Positions 37,709 through 51,419 of a stretch of DNA of 51,419 bases are shown one piece after another. The stretch spans positions 1 through 51,419 of the forward strand of contig BBZO01000028.1 of the NCBI GenBank assembly GCA_001304875.1, read 5' to 3'. The stretch comes from Clostridia bacterium UC5.1-2E3 (GTDB taxonomy: Bacteria > Bacillota > Clostridia > Lachnospirales > Lachnospiraceae). Under the pieces are notes generated by a model. The model worked only from the letters and a program-made list of their open reading frames with translations, was not told where the DNA came from and ran no database searches. Position 1 is the stretch's first letter; each line of letters starts with the position of its first letter. The position numbers and the translations under genes were made by a program.

Positions 37709-39594
37709 TCACTGCCCCAGCCATTTCTCAAATTCCTCCCGCACCACCGTGAACGGCGCGGGCCCCACGTCCAGAAGCATTCTGTGAAATTCTTTTTCTG
37801 AAAATTCTTCGCCCAGCGCGTCTTCTGCCTGGCTCTCATGTCGAGAAATTCCATACATCCGGCATAATACTGCAGATAGTTGACCGGATTGGCGGCCAGG
37901 GCGCGGAATACCTGCCGGGCTGTTTCCCGGTCGTCAATTCCGAAGCTTTTAAGAAAGCCGGCAGTCTTTTCTTCATCCCATCCGTAATAGTTGACGTTGA
38001 TATCTAAGAGCGCGTACATTCCCAGATTGGCCAGGGAGTTGTGGGCCAGAAGCTTTGCACAGTCTTCGTCCAGCCCGTTGTCGAAGCCGTAGGACAGGTG
38101 CTCCACGTAGGTGGCCCAGCCCTCGCTGTAGCTGGAGAAGGACAGCAGGTAGCGCAGATTGCAGACGCCCAGTCCGAAAAAGTAGGCGGACTGGTACAGA
38201 TGCCCCGGATACCCCTCGTGGGCCATGGTGGGGTAGAGGTCGGAGTCCGCGTATCTGGGATTGATGTAGATGGTGTGGTCGGCGTACTGGTCGATGGCCG
38301 GCGTTAAGTAAAAGGCGGGGCTTAAGGAGCCGGCCAGGGAGTCCGGCACCTGCCTGACGGTGCAGGTCAGATCGGGAGGTACGGGAAAGTCTGCCTTTGC
38401 GTTTTCACGCAGGGACTCCAGCATGGATTCCGGGGTGAGCGCTGTGAAGCTGGCGGTCTCCAGGCGGTTCACAATCTGCGGATCCCCGGCCACCATCTCC
38501 TGGATGGCCAGGAGATCGGCGGTCAGCTGGGCGGCGACGGCCCGGCGCAGGCCTTCCACGGAGCCGTAGGAGGGGCCGATTCCGGAGTCCACCAGATACT
38601 CGTAGTAAGCCTTCCCGTCGGGGAAATGGCAGAGGCCGCCGTCGTTGGTCCCGCTGCCCTTCAGGTTCTCAAGCCCCTGGATCAGAAGTTCATAGGCCGG
38701 AAGAAAATGTTCGGTCAGAGCGGCCAGGTTCCTGGCCTCCCAGTCCGCCTGCTGCGCGGCGGTAAATCCGACGGCGGCCTCGCACTCGTCCAGCCGGCCG
38801 GAGAAGGTCTGGCAGAGAAAGCTCTCCTCCGGCGCGGTGAGGTAGCTTTCACAGGAGGCGATGACCTCGTCGGCCATCCAGTCGCTCATAAACAGGCCGG
38901 CGTCGGCCTTCTCCCGCTCGAAGTTTAAGAGCTGCCCGAAGTAGCCGTCGATCTGGGACAGGAGGTTTAAATAGTCCTCCACGTCCTGGGCGGTGTTGAA
39001 ATCGTACTCGGCTAAGAGCACCGGCAGCTGGGCCTGGATGCCGATGGTGGGGGAGAGGGGCTGGGCGTAGAGCTCCAGGCCTTCGGAGGAGAGTTCCGCG
39101 TCGATATAGGCCGCCAGAATCCGCCAGGTGAGCTGCTGGTCGGAGGAGAGGGAGCCGTAATCGATGGCGTGAAGCCTTGCCCTGGCGTCCTTTAAATCGA
39201 CCAGGTCTTCTTTGAACTGCTCGACGGCGTAGTTTCCGAAGGTGACGGGGGTGTCGGTGATTCCGGCGGCCGCGGGATTTTTCAGGGTATAGTGCAGGCT
39301 GATGCTGTTTTCAGTGACCCATTTTTTAAACAGGTCGTCGGTCAGCTTCGTAAACTCCAGGTTGGGGGCGGAGGCTGCGGGGCCGGATTCCGGATGTGCG
39401 GAGTCCGGGGCCTCCGTATGCGCTCCGGGCCCATGTTCGGCGGGGGATTCGCCGGAGGAGGCGATGTGCCGTTCATAGGGAACCGCCGGTCCGGGGGCGG
39501 CGCTGCAGCCGGAAAGCAGCAGGAGAAGGGAGAGAACGGCCGCCAAAAACCGGGCGTAAAAATTTTTTCTGTGGAGGGGAAGCCACTGAGACAT
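37709..39594 (-). CDS. DUF885 zinc-metalloprotease-like lipoprotein, one frameshift
   Basis: 628 residues when one G is restored near 37826 ([13 protein letters not shown], end FEKWLGQ). The N-terminus is a lipoprotein signal ([18 protein letters not shown], lipobox LSGC) followed by a Pro/Ser/Glu/His-rich linker. DUF885 features: [14 protein letters not shown] (about 470-483, an HExxH-like zinc site HEGYPGH) and [17 protein letters not shown] (the third ligand Glu). These proteins are predicted metallopeptidases on the cell surface. GGAGG lies 9 nt before the start. Divergent from glnN. Confidence 0.88.
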
Positions 39595-39671
39595 CTTATA
39601 AAACCTCCGTTTTCTGGAAGTTGTTTGTTTATATTATATGGTCTGGCCGAAAAATCAGACTAAAAAAATAC

Positions 39672-39700
39672 TTGACAACTCGTTTTGAGAGAAGTATAAT
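39672..39700 (+). promoter_or_regulatory. Consensus promoter of the glutamine cluster
   Basis: A perfect TTGACA (39672-39677), a 17-bp spacer, and a perfect TATAAT (39695-39700), 50 nt before the glnN start. No attenuator or riboswitch can be seen in the short leader. Confidence 0.85.
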
Positions 39701-39750
39701 CGGGAACATATTTTTTTATTTCTCAAAACCAAATAAAGGAGGAGTAGTTT

Positions 39751-41846
<2,096 letters not shown>

Positions 41847-41873
41847 AATTATGGAATTGTGGAGGTATTTCTT

Positions 41874-43452
41874 ATGTGTTCGATTATGAGCTATTGCGGC
41901 AGCGTGGCCGACTACGATCTGTTTCTGAAGGGATTTGAAAATACGGTGTCCAGGGGACCGGATGACAGCAGGATCGTCGATACCGGCAACGGCCTGCTGG
42001 CCTATCACAGGCTTGCGATCATGGAGCTGTCGCCCCGCGGCATGCAGCCCTTCAAGCTGGGCTCCAGCTATGTGATATGCAACGGCGAGATCTATGGCTT
42101 TCAGAAGATTAAGGAAGAACTCTCCGCAAACTATACATTTGAGACCGACTCGGACTGCGAGGTACTGCTTCCCATGTATATGGAGTACGGCACCGACATG
42201 TTTGCCATGCTGGACGCGGAGTTTGCCTGCGTGATCTACGACGGGGAGACGGGTAAGTTTATCGCGGCCCGCGACCCCATCGGATCCGGCCTCTGTACTA
42301 CGGCTATGACAAAAACGGCGTGATCGTGTTTGCCAGCGAGCCGAAGAACCTGGTGGGGCTGGTGGAGGAGATCCGCCCCTTCCCGCCGGGACATTTCTAC
42401 AAGGACGGCACGTTTACCTGCTACTGCGACATCGCCGATGTGCCGGCCGTGTGCCGCGACGATCTGGAGACGGTCTGTAAGAACATCCACGACAAGCTGA
42501 TTGCCGGCGTCGAGAAGCGCATGGTCTCCGACGCGAAGGTGGGCTTCCTCCTCTCCGGAGGCCTGGACTCCTCCCTGGTGTGCGCCATCGCCGCCAGAGA
42601 CAGCAAAGAGCCCATCAAGACCTTTGCCATCGGCATGTCGGAGGACGCCATCGATTTGAAGTATGCGAAGCAGGTGGCGGACTACATTGGAAGCGATCAT
42701 CACGAGGTGATCATCACGAAGGAGCAGGTGCTGGATTCCCTGGAAGAGCTGATCCGCATGCTGGGAACCTTTGATATCACGACGATCCGGGCCAGCATGG
42801 GCATGTACCATGTCTGCAAGGCGGTGCACGAGACCACGGATATCCGGGTGCTCCTTACCGGCGAGATCTCCGACGAGCTGTTTGGCTACAAGTACACGGA
42901 TTTCGCCCCGGACGCGGAGGCGTTCCAGAAGGAATCCCAGAAGAGAGTCCGCGAGCTTCACATGTACGACGTGCTCCGCGCCGACCGCTGCATCGCGGAT
43001 AACTCCTTAGAGGCCCGCGTGCCTTCGGCGATCTGGATTTTGTGAAATACGTGATGAGCGTGGATCCGGAGCTGAAGCTCAACCGGTACGGGAAAGGGAA
43101 ATACCTTCTCCGCCATGCGTTCGAGGAGGGGGATTACCTGCCGGAGGAGATCCTGTGGCGCGAGAAGGCGGCCTTCTCCGACGCGGTGGGCCATTCCATG
43201 GTCGATTATCTGAAGGAGTACGCCGAGGAGGTCTACAAGGACGGGGAGTGGGAGAAGCTCTGTGAGAAATACACCCACGCCAGACCGTTCACCAAGGAAT
43301 CTCTTCTTTACCGGGAGATTTTCGAGAAATATTACCCTGGACAGAGCGGAATGATCAAAGATTTCTGGATGCCTAACCGGGAGTGGGAGGGCTGCGACGT
43401 GGACGATCCGTCCGCCCGCGTGCTTTCCAACTACGGCGACAGCGGTAAATAA
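41874..43452 (+). CDS. asnB: Asparagine synthase (glutamine-hydrolysing), two frameshifts
   Basis: Transfers the glutamine amide to aspartate. 526 residues after restoring one C near 42288 (RDPIGIRPLYYG) and one T near 43027 (ARVPFGDLDF). MCSIMSYCG has the catalytic Cys at position 2, revealed by loss of Met. YVICNGEIYG and SDCEVLLPMYMEYG complete the glutaminase. The synthetase half has FLLSGGLDSSLVCAIAA (PP-loop SGGLDSS) and RVLLTGEISDELFGYKYTDF. GGAGG lies 8 nt before the start. It directly follows glnN. Confidence 0.94.
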
Positions 43453-45072
<1,620 letters not shown>

Positions 45073-45076
<4 letters not shown>

Positions 45077-46490
45077 GTATACGAGAGGAATGCGGAGTGT
45101 TCGGCGTGATCGCGCCGGAGCCGGCGGACGTGGCCGGCATCACCTACTATGGACTGTATGCGCTCCAGCACCGGGGCCAGGAGAGCTGCGGCATCGTGGT
45201 CAATGACGACGGGCTGTTCTGTTCCCACAAGGACATGGGCTGGTGGGCGAGGTGTTTTCTCCGGACGTGCTCTCGCGGATGCCGGAGGGGACCATGGCCG
45301 TGGGCCATGTCCGCTACGGCACCACCGGGGAGACCAACCGCAAAAACTGCCAGCCGCTGGAGATCGACCACCAGAAGGGCCGCATGGCCCTGGCCCACAA
45401 CGGAAACATCAGCAATGCGGCGGAGCTTCGGAGCGCATTGGAGCTCACGGGAGCCATTTCCACACCACCAGCGACACGGAGATCATCGCCTACATCGTGA
45501 CCAGAGAGCGTTTAAAGTGCGCGTCCATTGAGGACGCGCTGAGCGCGGCTATGGGGGTGTTGGACGGGGCCTATTCCCTGGTTCTCATGTCGCCGCAGAA
45601 GCTGATCTGTGCCAGAGACCCTTACGGTTTCCGCCCGCTCTGCTACGGGAAGACCGCGGATGGCGTGTATGTGGCGGCCTCCGAGAGCTGTGCGCTGAAG
45701 GCGGCGGGCGCGGAGTTTATCCGTGATGTGGAGCCGGGGGAGATCCTGATCTTCGGGCCCGGCGGCGTGACCTCCCGCAGGGAGCACTGCGGGAAGAAGG
45801 AGAAGAAAACCTGCATTTTTGAATATATCTATTTTGCACGCCCCGACTCTGTGATCGACGGCATCTCCGTCCACGAGTCCCGTGTCCGCGCGGGGGAAAT
45901 CCTGGCGAAGGAGCACCCGGCAGAGGCGGACGTGGTGATCGGCGTGCCGGATTCCGGGCTGGACGCGGCGCTGGGATTTTCCAGAGCGTCGGGGATTCTA
46001 CGGGATGGGATTTATTAAGAATAAATATATCGGCCGTACCTTCATCTACCCCGGCCAGAGCGCCCGCATGGACCAGGTGAAGATCAAGCTGAGCGTCATT
46101 GAGGAGAGTGTGAAGGACAAGCGGGTGGTTCTGATCGACGATTCCATCGTCCGGGGTACCACCAGCGGGCGTATCGTGGCGCTTCTTAAGGAGGCGGGTG
46201 CGAGAGAGATCCACATGAGAATTTCCGCGCCGCCGTTTCTGTACCCCTGCTACTACGGGACGGACATCGATTCCCAGGAGAAGCTGATCGCGCGCAGCCA
46301 TTCCACGGAGGAGATTGCGAAGATCATCGGGGCGGACAGCCTGGGCTATCTGCCGCCGGAGAAGCTGGGAGAGCTGACGGGCGGGTGCAGCTACTGCAGC
46401 GCCTGCTTCGGGGGCGGTTACCCCACGGCCATTCCCACGGACACGCGCAAGAACCGGTTTGAACAGAAAATTTCAGAGGCGAGGAGATGA
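45073..46490 (+). CDS. purF: Amidophosphoribosyltransferase, three frameshifts
   Basis: First step of purine synthesis: PRPP plus glutamine to phosphoribosylamine. About 473 residues after restoring one C near 45241, one T near 45460, and two bases near 45997 ([14 protein letters not shown]). The start [12 protein letters not shown] has a short propeptide before the catalytic Cys. [14 protein letters not shown] and [12 protein letters not shown] are glutaminase parts. The PRPP loop is [18 protein letters not shown]. The C-terminal [16 protein letters not shown] may hold cysteines of the [4Fe-4S] cluster seen in Gram-positive PurF, together with [13 protein letters not shown]. Confidence 0.95.
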
Positions 46491-46500
46491 GAAGATCCAT

Positions 46501-47598
46501 ATGGTAAGGAAGATAGACAGAAAGATTATACTGGAGGACGGGCAGGAGTATTACGGCTACGGGTTCGGCGCCGATAAGGAGACGATCTGCGAGATCGTGT
46601 TCAACACCTCCATGGCCGGGTATCAGGAGATTCTCTCCGACCCCTCTTACACCTATCAGGCGGTGGTGATGACCTATCCATTAATAGGAAACTACGGCAT
46701 GGCCGACGACGACTATGAGACGGAGCACCCCAGCGTGGGGGCGATGATCGTCCGGGAGTACAACGACCATCCCTCCAATTTCCGCAGCACGGCCACCCTC
46801 GGCGAGGTGATGAAGCGGTGGGAAATCCCCGGCGTCTGGGGCGTGGACACCAGGAAACTGACCCGCTCCATCCGGGATCTGGGAAGCCGCAAGGTGATGA
46901 TCACCGGCGTGGAGACGGAGACCGGGGAAGCATTAAAGCGTCTCAGGGAGTATGAGATTCCCGCGGACGCGGTCTCTAAAGTGAGCTGCCCGCAGGTGCG
47001 CGTGTTCCCGGCGGAGCATGAGAAGTTCCGCGTGGCGGCCATCGACTGCGGGATGAAGAAGAGCATGATCGATTCCATGAACCGCAGAGGTCTGACGGTG
47101 ACCGTGGTTCCGTGGAATACGACGGCGGAGGCCATCGAGGACATGCGGCCGGACGGCATTTTCGTGTCCAACGGGCCTGGCGACCCCGCCGACGTGCCGC
47201 AGACCATCGAGACGGTCCGCCGGCTGATCGGGGAGTACCCGATGTTCGGGGTGTGTCTGGGACACCAGATCATTTCCCTGGCCTGCGGGGCGAAGACCTA
47301 CAAACTGAAATTCGGCCACCGCGGCGGCAATCACCCGGTGAAGGATCTGGCCACGGGAAAGATCGAGATCACCTCCCAGAACCACTCCTATGCGGTGGAT
47401 GAAAAGAGCCTTGAGGGCACGCGCCTGGTGGCCACCCACATCAACCTGCTGGACTGCACCGTGGAGGGCGTGCGCTGCGAGGCGGACCGGGTGTTCAGCG
47501 TGCAGTACCATCCGGAGAGCGCGCCGGGGCCGCGGGACAGCGAGTATTTATTCGACCGGTTTGAGGCCATGATGGAAGGAGAGGGAAACGATGCCTAA
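46501..47598 (+). CDS. carA: Carbamoyl-phosphate synthase small (glutaminase) subunit
   Basis: An intact 365-residue protein that releases ammonia from glutamine for CarB. N-terminal domain: [20 protein letters not shown] and [20 protein letters not shown]. The class I glutaminase has [34 protein letters not shown] (nucleophile Cys in CLGHQ), [13 protein letters not shown] and [16 protein letters not shown] (His and Glu). The ATG at 46501 follows the purF stop by 10 nt, with GAGGAGATGAG upstream. It overlaps carB by 8 nt. Confidence 0.96.
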   Translation: MVRKIDRKIILEDGQEYYGYGFGADKETICEIVFNTSMAGYQEILSDPSYTYQAVVMTYPLIGNYGMADDDYETEHPSVGAMIVREYNDHPSNFRSTATLGEVMKRWEIPGVWGVDTRKLTRSIRDLGSRKVMITGVETETGEALKRLREYEIPADAVSKVSCPQVRVFPAEHEKFRVAAIDCGMKKSMIDSMNRRGLTVTVVPWNTTAEAIEDMRPDGIFVSNGPGDPADVPQTIETVRRLIGEYPMFGVCLGHQIISLACGAKTYKLKFGHRGGNHPVKDLATGKIEITSQNHSYAVDEKSLEGTRLVATHINLLDCTVEGVRCEADRVFSVQYHPESAPGPRDSEYLFDRFEAMMEGEGNDA

Positions 47599-50500
47599 GA
47601 GAACAGATTTAAGGAAAATACTTGTGATCGGGTCGGGCCCCATCGTCATCGGGCAGGCCGCCGAGTTCGACTACGCAGGCACGCAGGCCTGTCTGGCCCT
47701 CAAGGAGGAGGGCTACGAGGTGGTTCTCTGCAATTCCAACCCGGCGACGATCATGACGGACACCTCCATCGCAGACAAGGTGTATATGGAACCGCTCAAT
47801 CTGGAATACATGGCGAAGATTGTTCGTTATGAGCGCCGGACGCCATTCTGCCGGGCATCGGCGGCCAGACCGGACTGAATCTGGCCATCCAGCTGGAGAA
47901 AAAGGGCGTGCTCTCCGAGTGCCGCGTGGAGCTTCTGGGAACCAAAAGCTCCAGCATCGAGCGGGCCGAGGACCGGGAGCTTTTCAAGGAGTCTGCGAGA
48001 GCCTGGGCCAGCCGGTGCTCCCGTCGGAGATCGCGGGCTCCATCGAGGAGGGCCTGGAGGCCGTGAAACGGATCGGCTATCCGGTGGTTCTCCGTCCGGC
48101 GTTCACCCTGGGAGGAACCGGGGGAGCTTCGCCGAGAACGAGGAAGAGTTTCTTCCTATGTTAAAAAATGCCCTGGCGCTGTCGCCGGTCACACAGGTGC
48201 TGGTGGAGAAGAGCATTAAGGGCTTCAAGGAAATCGAGTACGAGGTGATGCGGGATAAAAATGACACCGCCATCACCATCTGCAACATGGAAAATCTGGA
48301 TCCGGTGGGCATCCACACGGGGGACTCCATCGTGGTTTGTCCCTCGCAAACGCTTACCAACAAGGAGTATCAGATGCTCAGGGACAGCGCGCTTAAGATC
48401 ATCCGTGCACTGGAGATCGAGGGCGGCTGCAACGTGCAGTTTGCGCTGGATCCCGGATCCTTTCAATATTATCTGATTGAGGTAAATCCAGAGTGTCCCG
48501 CTCCTCCGCCCTGGCCTCCAAGGCCAGCGGCTACCCCATCGCCCGCGTGTCGGCGAAAATCGGGGTGGGAATGACGCTGGATGAGATATTGCTTGCCAAC
48601 ACGCCGGCCTCCTTTGAGCCGTCCCTGGATTACGTGGTCACCAAGATGCCGCGGTTCCCCTTCGACAAGTTCGCCGACGCAATCCGTCATTGGGAACCCA
48701 GATGAAGGCCACCGGCGAGGTCATGAGCGTGGGGCGGACGCTGGAGGAGAGCCTTTTGAAGGCGGTGCGCTCCCTGGAGATCGGGCATTTCCACCTGCAC
48801 AGCGAGAAATTTGACGACTGGAGCCAGGACGAGCTTCTTCCTTATATTAAGGAAGGAACCGATGACCGCATCTACGCGGTGGCCCAGCTTCTTCGTCTGG
48901 GCTGCGCACCGGAGACCATCCGCGATGCCTGCGCCATCGACCTGTTTTTCATCGACAAGATCAAAAACATTGTGGACGAGGAGCGGGAGATCAAGGCGCA
49001 CCCGGGCGATCTGGAGGTCTTAAAGGACGCCAAGCAGATGGGATTTTCCGACCGGGAGATCGCCGCGCTCTGGGGCGTCTCCGAAATCGACATATTTAAT
49101 AAGAGAAAACAGGAAAAAATCACGCCGGTCTACAAGATGATCGACAGCTGTGCCTCCGAGTTCGACAGCTATATTCCGTATTTCTACTCCACCTACGAGG
49201 AGGAAAATGAGTCCGTCATCTCCGGCCGCAGAAAGATCGTGGTGCTGGGCTCCGGCCCCATCCGCATCGGGCAGGGCGTGGAGTTCGATTATTCCACGGT
49301 TCACGCGGTGAAGACCATCCGCGATGCAGGCTATGAGGCCATTATCATAAACAACAACCCGGAGACCGTCTCCACCGACTACACCTGCTCGGACAAGCTG
49401 TACTTCGAGCCGCTTTGTGTGGAGGATGTCATGAACATCATCGAGTGGGAGAAACCGGAGGGCGTCGTCGCTACCCTGGGCGCCAGACGGCCATCAATCT
49501 GGCGGGGCCTTAAGCGAGCGGGGCGTGCGGCTCATCGGCACGGACTGTGAGGCCATCGACCGGGCCGAGGACCGGGATCTGTTTGAAAAGCTGCTGGCGT
49601 CTCTGGGAATCCCCCAGCCAAAGGGCCTGGCAGTGACCAACATCGAGGACGGCGTCAAAGCCGCCGCGGGCATCGGCTACCCGGTGCTGGTGAGACCCAG
49701 CTTCGTCCTGGGCGGGCGGGCCATGCAGATCGTCGCGAAAGAAGAAGGCCTGCGGCATTATCTGAAAACCGCCGTGGAGATCGACGAGGACAAACCGGTG
49801 CTGGTGGACCACTACATCCGCGGCAAGGAGGTGGAGGTGGACGCCATCTGCGACGGAACGCAGGTGTTTGTGCCGGGTATCATGGAGTTAGTGGAGCGGA
49901 CGGGCATCCACTCCGGGGACTCCATCAGCGTGTACCCGTCCTTCGGCATTTCCGACCGGGTGAAGCAGACGATTCTGGAGTACACGAAGAAGCTGGGACT
50001 GGGAATCGGAATTATTGGACTTTTTAATATCCAGTTTATTGTGGACAAGGACGAAAGCGTGTATATAATAGAAGTAAATCCCCGTTCCTCCCGGACGGTT
50101 CCGTTCCTCTCAAAGGCCACAGGCTTCAGCCTGGCGGACATCGCGACCCGGGTGATTCTGGGGAAGAGCTTAAAAGAGCAGGGGATCACGGACATGTATC
50201 CCAGGGAGAGGGGCAGATTTTACGTCAAGGCCCCGGCGTTCTCGTTCTCGAAGCTGAACGGCATGGACGCCTACCTGTCCCCGGAGATGAAGTCCACGGG
50301 CGAGGCCATCGGCTACGACAAGAAGCTGCACCGGGCCATGTATAAGGCGCTCATCGCCTCCGGCGTGAGGCTGCAGAACTACGGCACCGTGTGTTCACGC
50401 TGGCCGACGAGGACAAGGCGGAGGCGCTGCCGCTGGCGCGCCGTTTCTACGACATGGGCTTCAACATCGAGGCCACGGTGGGAACCGCCGTTTACTTCAA

Positions 50501-50771
50501 GGAGCAGGGCATCCGCACCAGGATCCGCAGGAAGCCCAGCGAGGGCAGCGACGAGATTTTACAGTCCATCCGCGCCGGGTACGTCAGCTATGTGATTAAC
50601 ACCCGCGCGATCCTGTCCGGCGTCCACTACGAGGACGGCGTGCAGATCCGCCAGTGCGCCAGCCAGAACAACGTCACCATGCTCACATCCCTCGATACGG
50701 TGAAGGTCCTCTTAGACGTGCTGGAGGAGACCACCATCGGGGTGTCAACCATCGATGCGCAGGAGGAATAG
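47591..50771 (+). CDS. carB: Carbamoyl-phosphate synthase large subunit, about eight frameshifts
   Basis: Makes carbamoyl phosphate for pyrimidines and arginine. About 1062 residues, the normal size, once single bases are restored near 47840, 47990, 48127, 48492, 48685, 49483, 49506 and 50390. Two homologous synthetase halves can be read: [20 protein letters not shown] at the start and [20 protein letters not shown] from about 49220. [14 protein letters not shown] and [16 protein letters not shown] are the matching ATP-grasp segments, and [20 protein letters not shown] is in the second half. The end is the MGS-like allosteric domain ([36 protein letters not shown]). This is the most broken gene in the window, though the protein sequence itself is well conserved. 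Confidence 0.95.
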
Positions 50772-50772
50772 A

Positions 50773-51419
50773 ATGAAATTTACAAAAATGCAGGGGCTGG
50801 GGAACGATTATCTCTACGTCTACGGGGAGCCCCAGAATCCGGAGGAGCTTTCCATCCGCCTGTCGGAGCGCCACTTCGGGGCCGGCTCCGACGGAATGAT
50901 ATGGATCAGCCCGTCGGAAACTGCCGATTTTAAGATGCGGATTTTCAACGCCGACGGCAGCGAGGCGAAAATGTGCGGCAACGGCATCCGCTGTGTGGGA
51001 AAATACGTCTACGACAAGGGCTACACGGACCGGACGGAGCTGACGATCGAGACGCTTTCCGGCATCCGCACGCTGAAGCTGGAGGTGAAGGACGGAGCCG
51101 TGGCAAGCGTCACGGTGGACATGGGACAGGCTGTGACGGAGGAGGAGATGGAGCTCTCTCTGAATGTGGGTCTGGATGCGGGCGCGGAGGCGAAGCGCAT
51201 CACCTGCATGCCGGTCTCCATGGGAAATCCCCACGCGGTGACCTTCGTGGAGGACGCGGAGGCGGTGCCGTTGGAAAACTGGGGCCGGCGGTGGAGAAGC
51301 ATCCGGAGTTTCCCGGCGGCGTCAACGCGGAGTTTGTGCAGGTGCTGGGCGAAAATAAGCTCAGAATGCGCGTGTGGGAGCGGGGCAGCGGCGTGACTCT
51401 GGCCTGCGGCACCGGCGCC
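50773..51419 (+). CDS. dapF: Diaminopimelate epimerase, 3' end cut by window, one frameshift
   Basis: Turns LL- into meso-diaminopimelate for lysine and peptidoglycan. [18 protein letters not shown] at the start and [20 protein letters not shown] (first catalytic Cys in CGNGIRC) are diagnostic, followed by [13 protein letters not shown]. After one base is restored near 51285 the frame continues [20 protein letters not shown], then [20 protein letters not shown], with the second catalytic Cys in ACGTGA at the window edge. AGGAGG lies 7 nt before the start. It follows carB by 1 nt and so belongs to the same operon by position, though its pathway is different. Confidence 0.95.

Noticed and set aside
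39396..39750. N-terminal extension of the glutamine synthetase frame back into the DUF885 region
   Set aside because: The extension would cross the consensus promoter at 39672-39700. The true start at 39751 has a strong ribosome site and joins the frame after one A is restored.
47591..50771. Treating the carB pieces as several separate genes
   Set aside because: The pieces follow each other without gaps and match consecutive parts of one CarB of normal length; most have no ribosome site.

Overview
The window looks like chromosomal DNA of an anaerobic Firmicute, most likely a fairly GC-rich member of Lachnospiraceae (Clostridium cluster XIVa). The reasons are the gene families present: an NfnAB-type transhydrogenase pair, a GGGtGRT protein next to a NifU-like scaffold, a type III glutamine synthetase, 3-hydroxybutyryl-CoA dehydrogenase, a SpoIID-domain protein, PPi-type phosphofructokinase and a Clostridia-type 6S RNA. 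Strong GGAGG ribosome binding sites and TTGACA/TATAAT-type promoters fit this. No rRNA, tRNA, CRISPR array, transposase or prophage was seen.

Quality warning: about 28 protein genes are broken by one or more small indels, about 55 sites in total. Nearly all are loss of one base (sometimes two) from a short G, C, A or T run or a GC repeat. Restoring them gives full-length proteins of normal family size, and essential genes (carB, pyrG, purF, dapF) are hit. I read this as sequencing or assembly error, so broken genes are annotated as single CDS spans with the indel positions stated.

Layout. 1-4.5 kb: end of a membrane transporter, a DUF2000 protein, a HicB-like orphan, a ThyX-like protein, a BFD-type ferredoxin, a palindromic repeat, a metallo-beta-lactamase-fold hydrolase and dihydrofolate reductase. 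4.5-9.2 kb: nfnAB, a 250-bp giant palindrome, then the NifU-like/GGGtGRT pair. 9.2-11.2 kb: an AT-rich accessory module of two membrane-anchored proteins of unknown function, convergent with an Xre regulator. 11.4-17.2 kb: flavodoxin-like reductase, a zinc-ribbon/LRR membrane protein, an SPFH protein, hbd and a SEC-C protein. 17.4-25 kb: an AAA/DUF4143 ATPase, azlCD with a divergent AraC regulator and EamA transporter, rarA, and an ECF sigma/anti-sigma operon. 25-28.8 kb: a deoB-deoC-cdd-pdp nucleoside salvage operon, followed by 6S RNA. 29-39.6 kb: envelope genes (AI-2E exporter family, SpoIID, a secreted glycosidase-like protein, SppA, RDD, a DUF885 lipoprotein) and PPi-PFK. 39.6-51.4 kb: glutamine synthetase III followed by asnB, pyrG, purF, carA, carB and dapF. 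This last cluster makes glutamine and then uses it in five glutamine amidotransferase activities for asparagine, CTP, purine and carbamoyl phosphate synthesis.

The least explained parts are the 7.0-7.26 kb cloverleaf-like palindrome, the 2.86-3.05 kb composite palindromic repeat, and the AT-rich two-gene membrane module at 9.4-10.9 kb with an in-frame amber codon.
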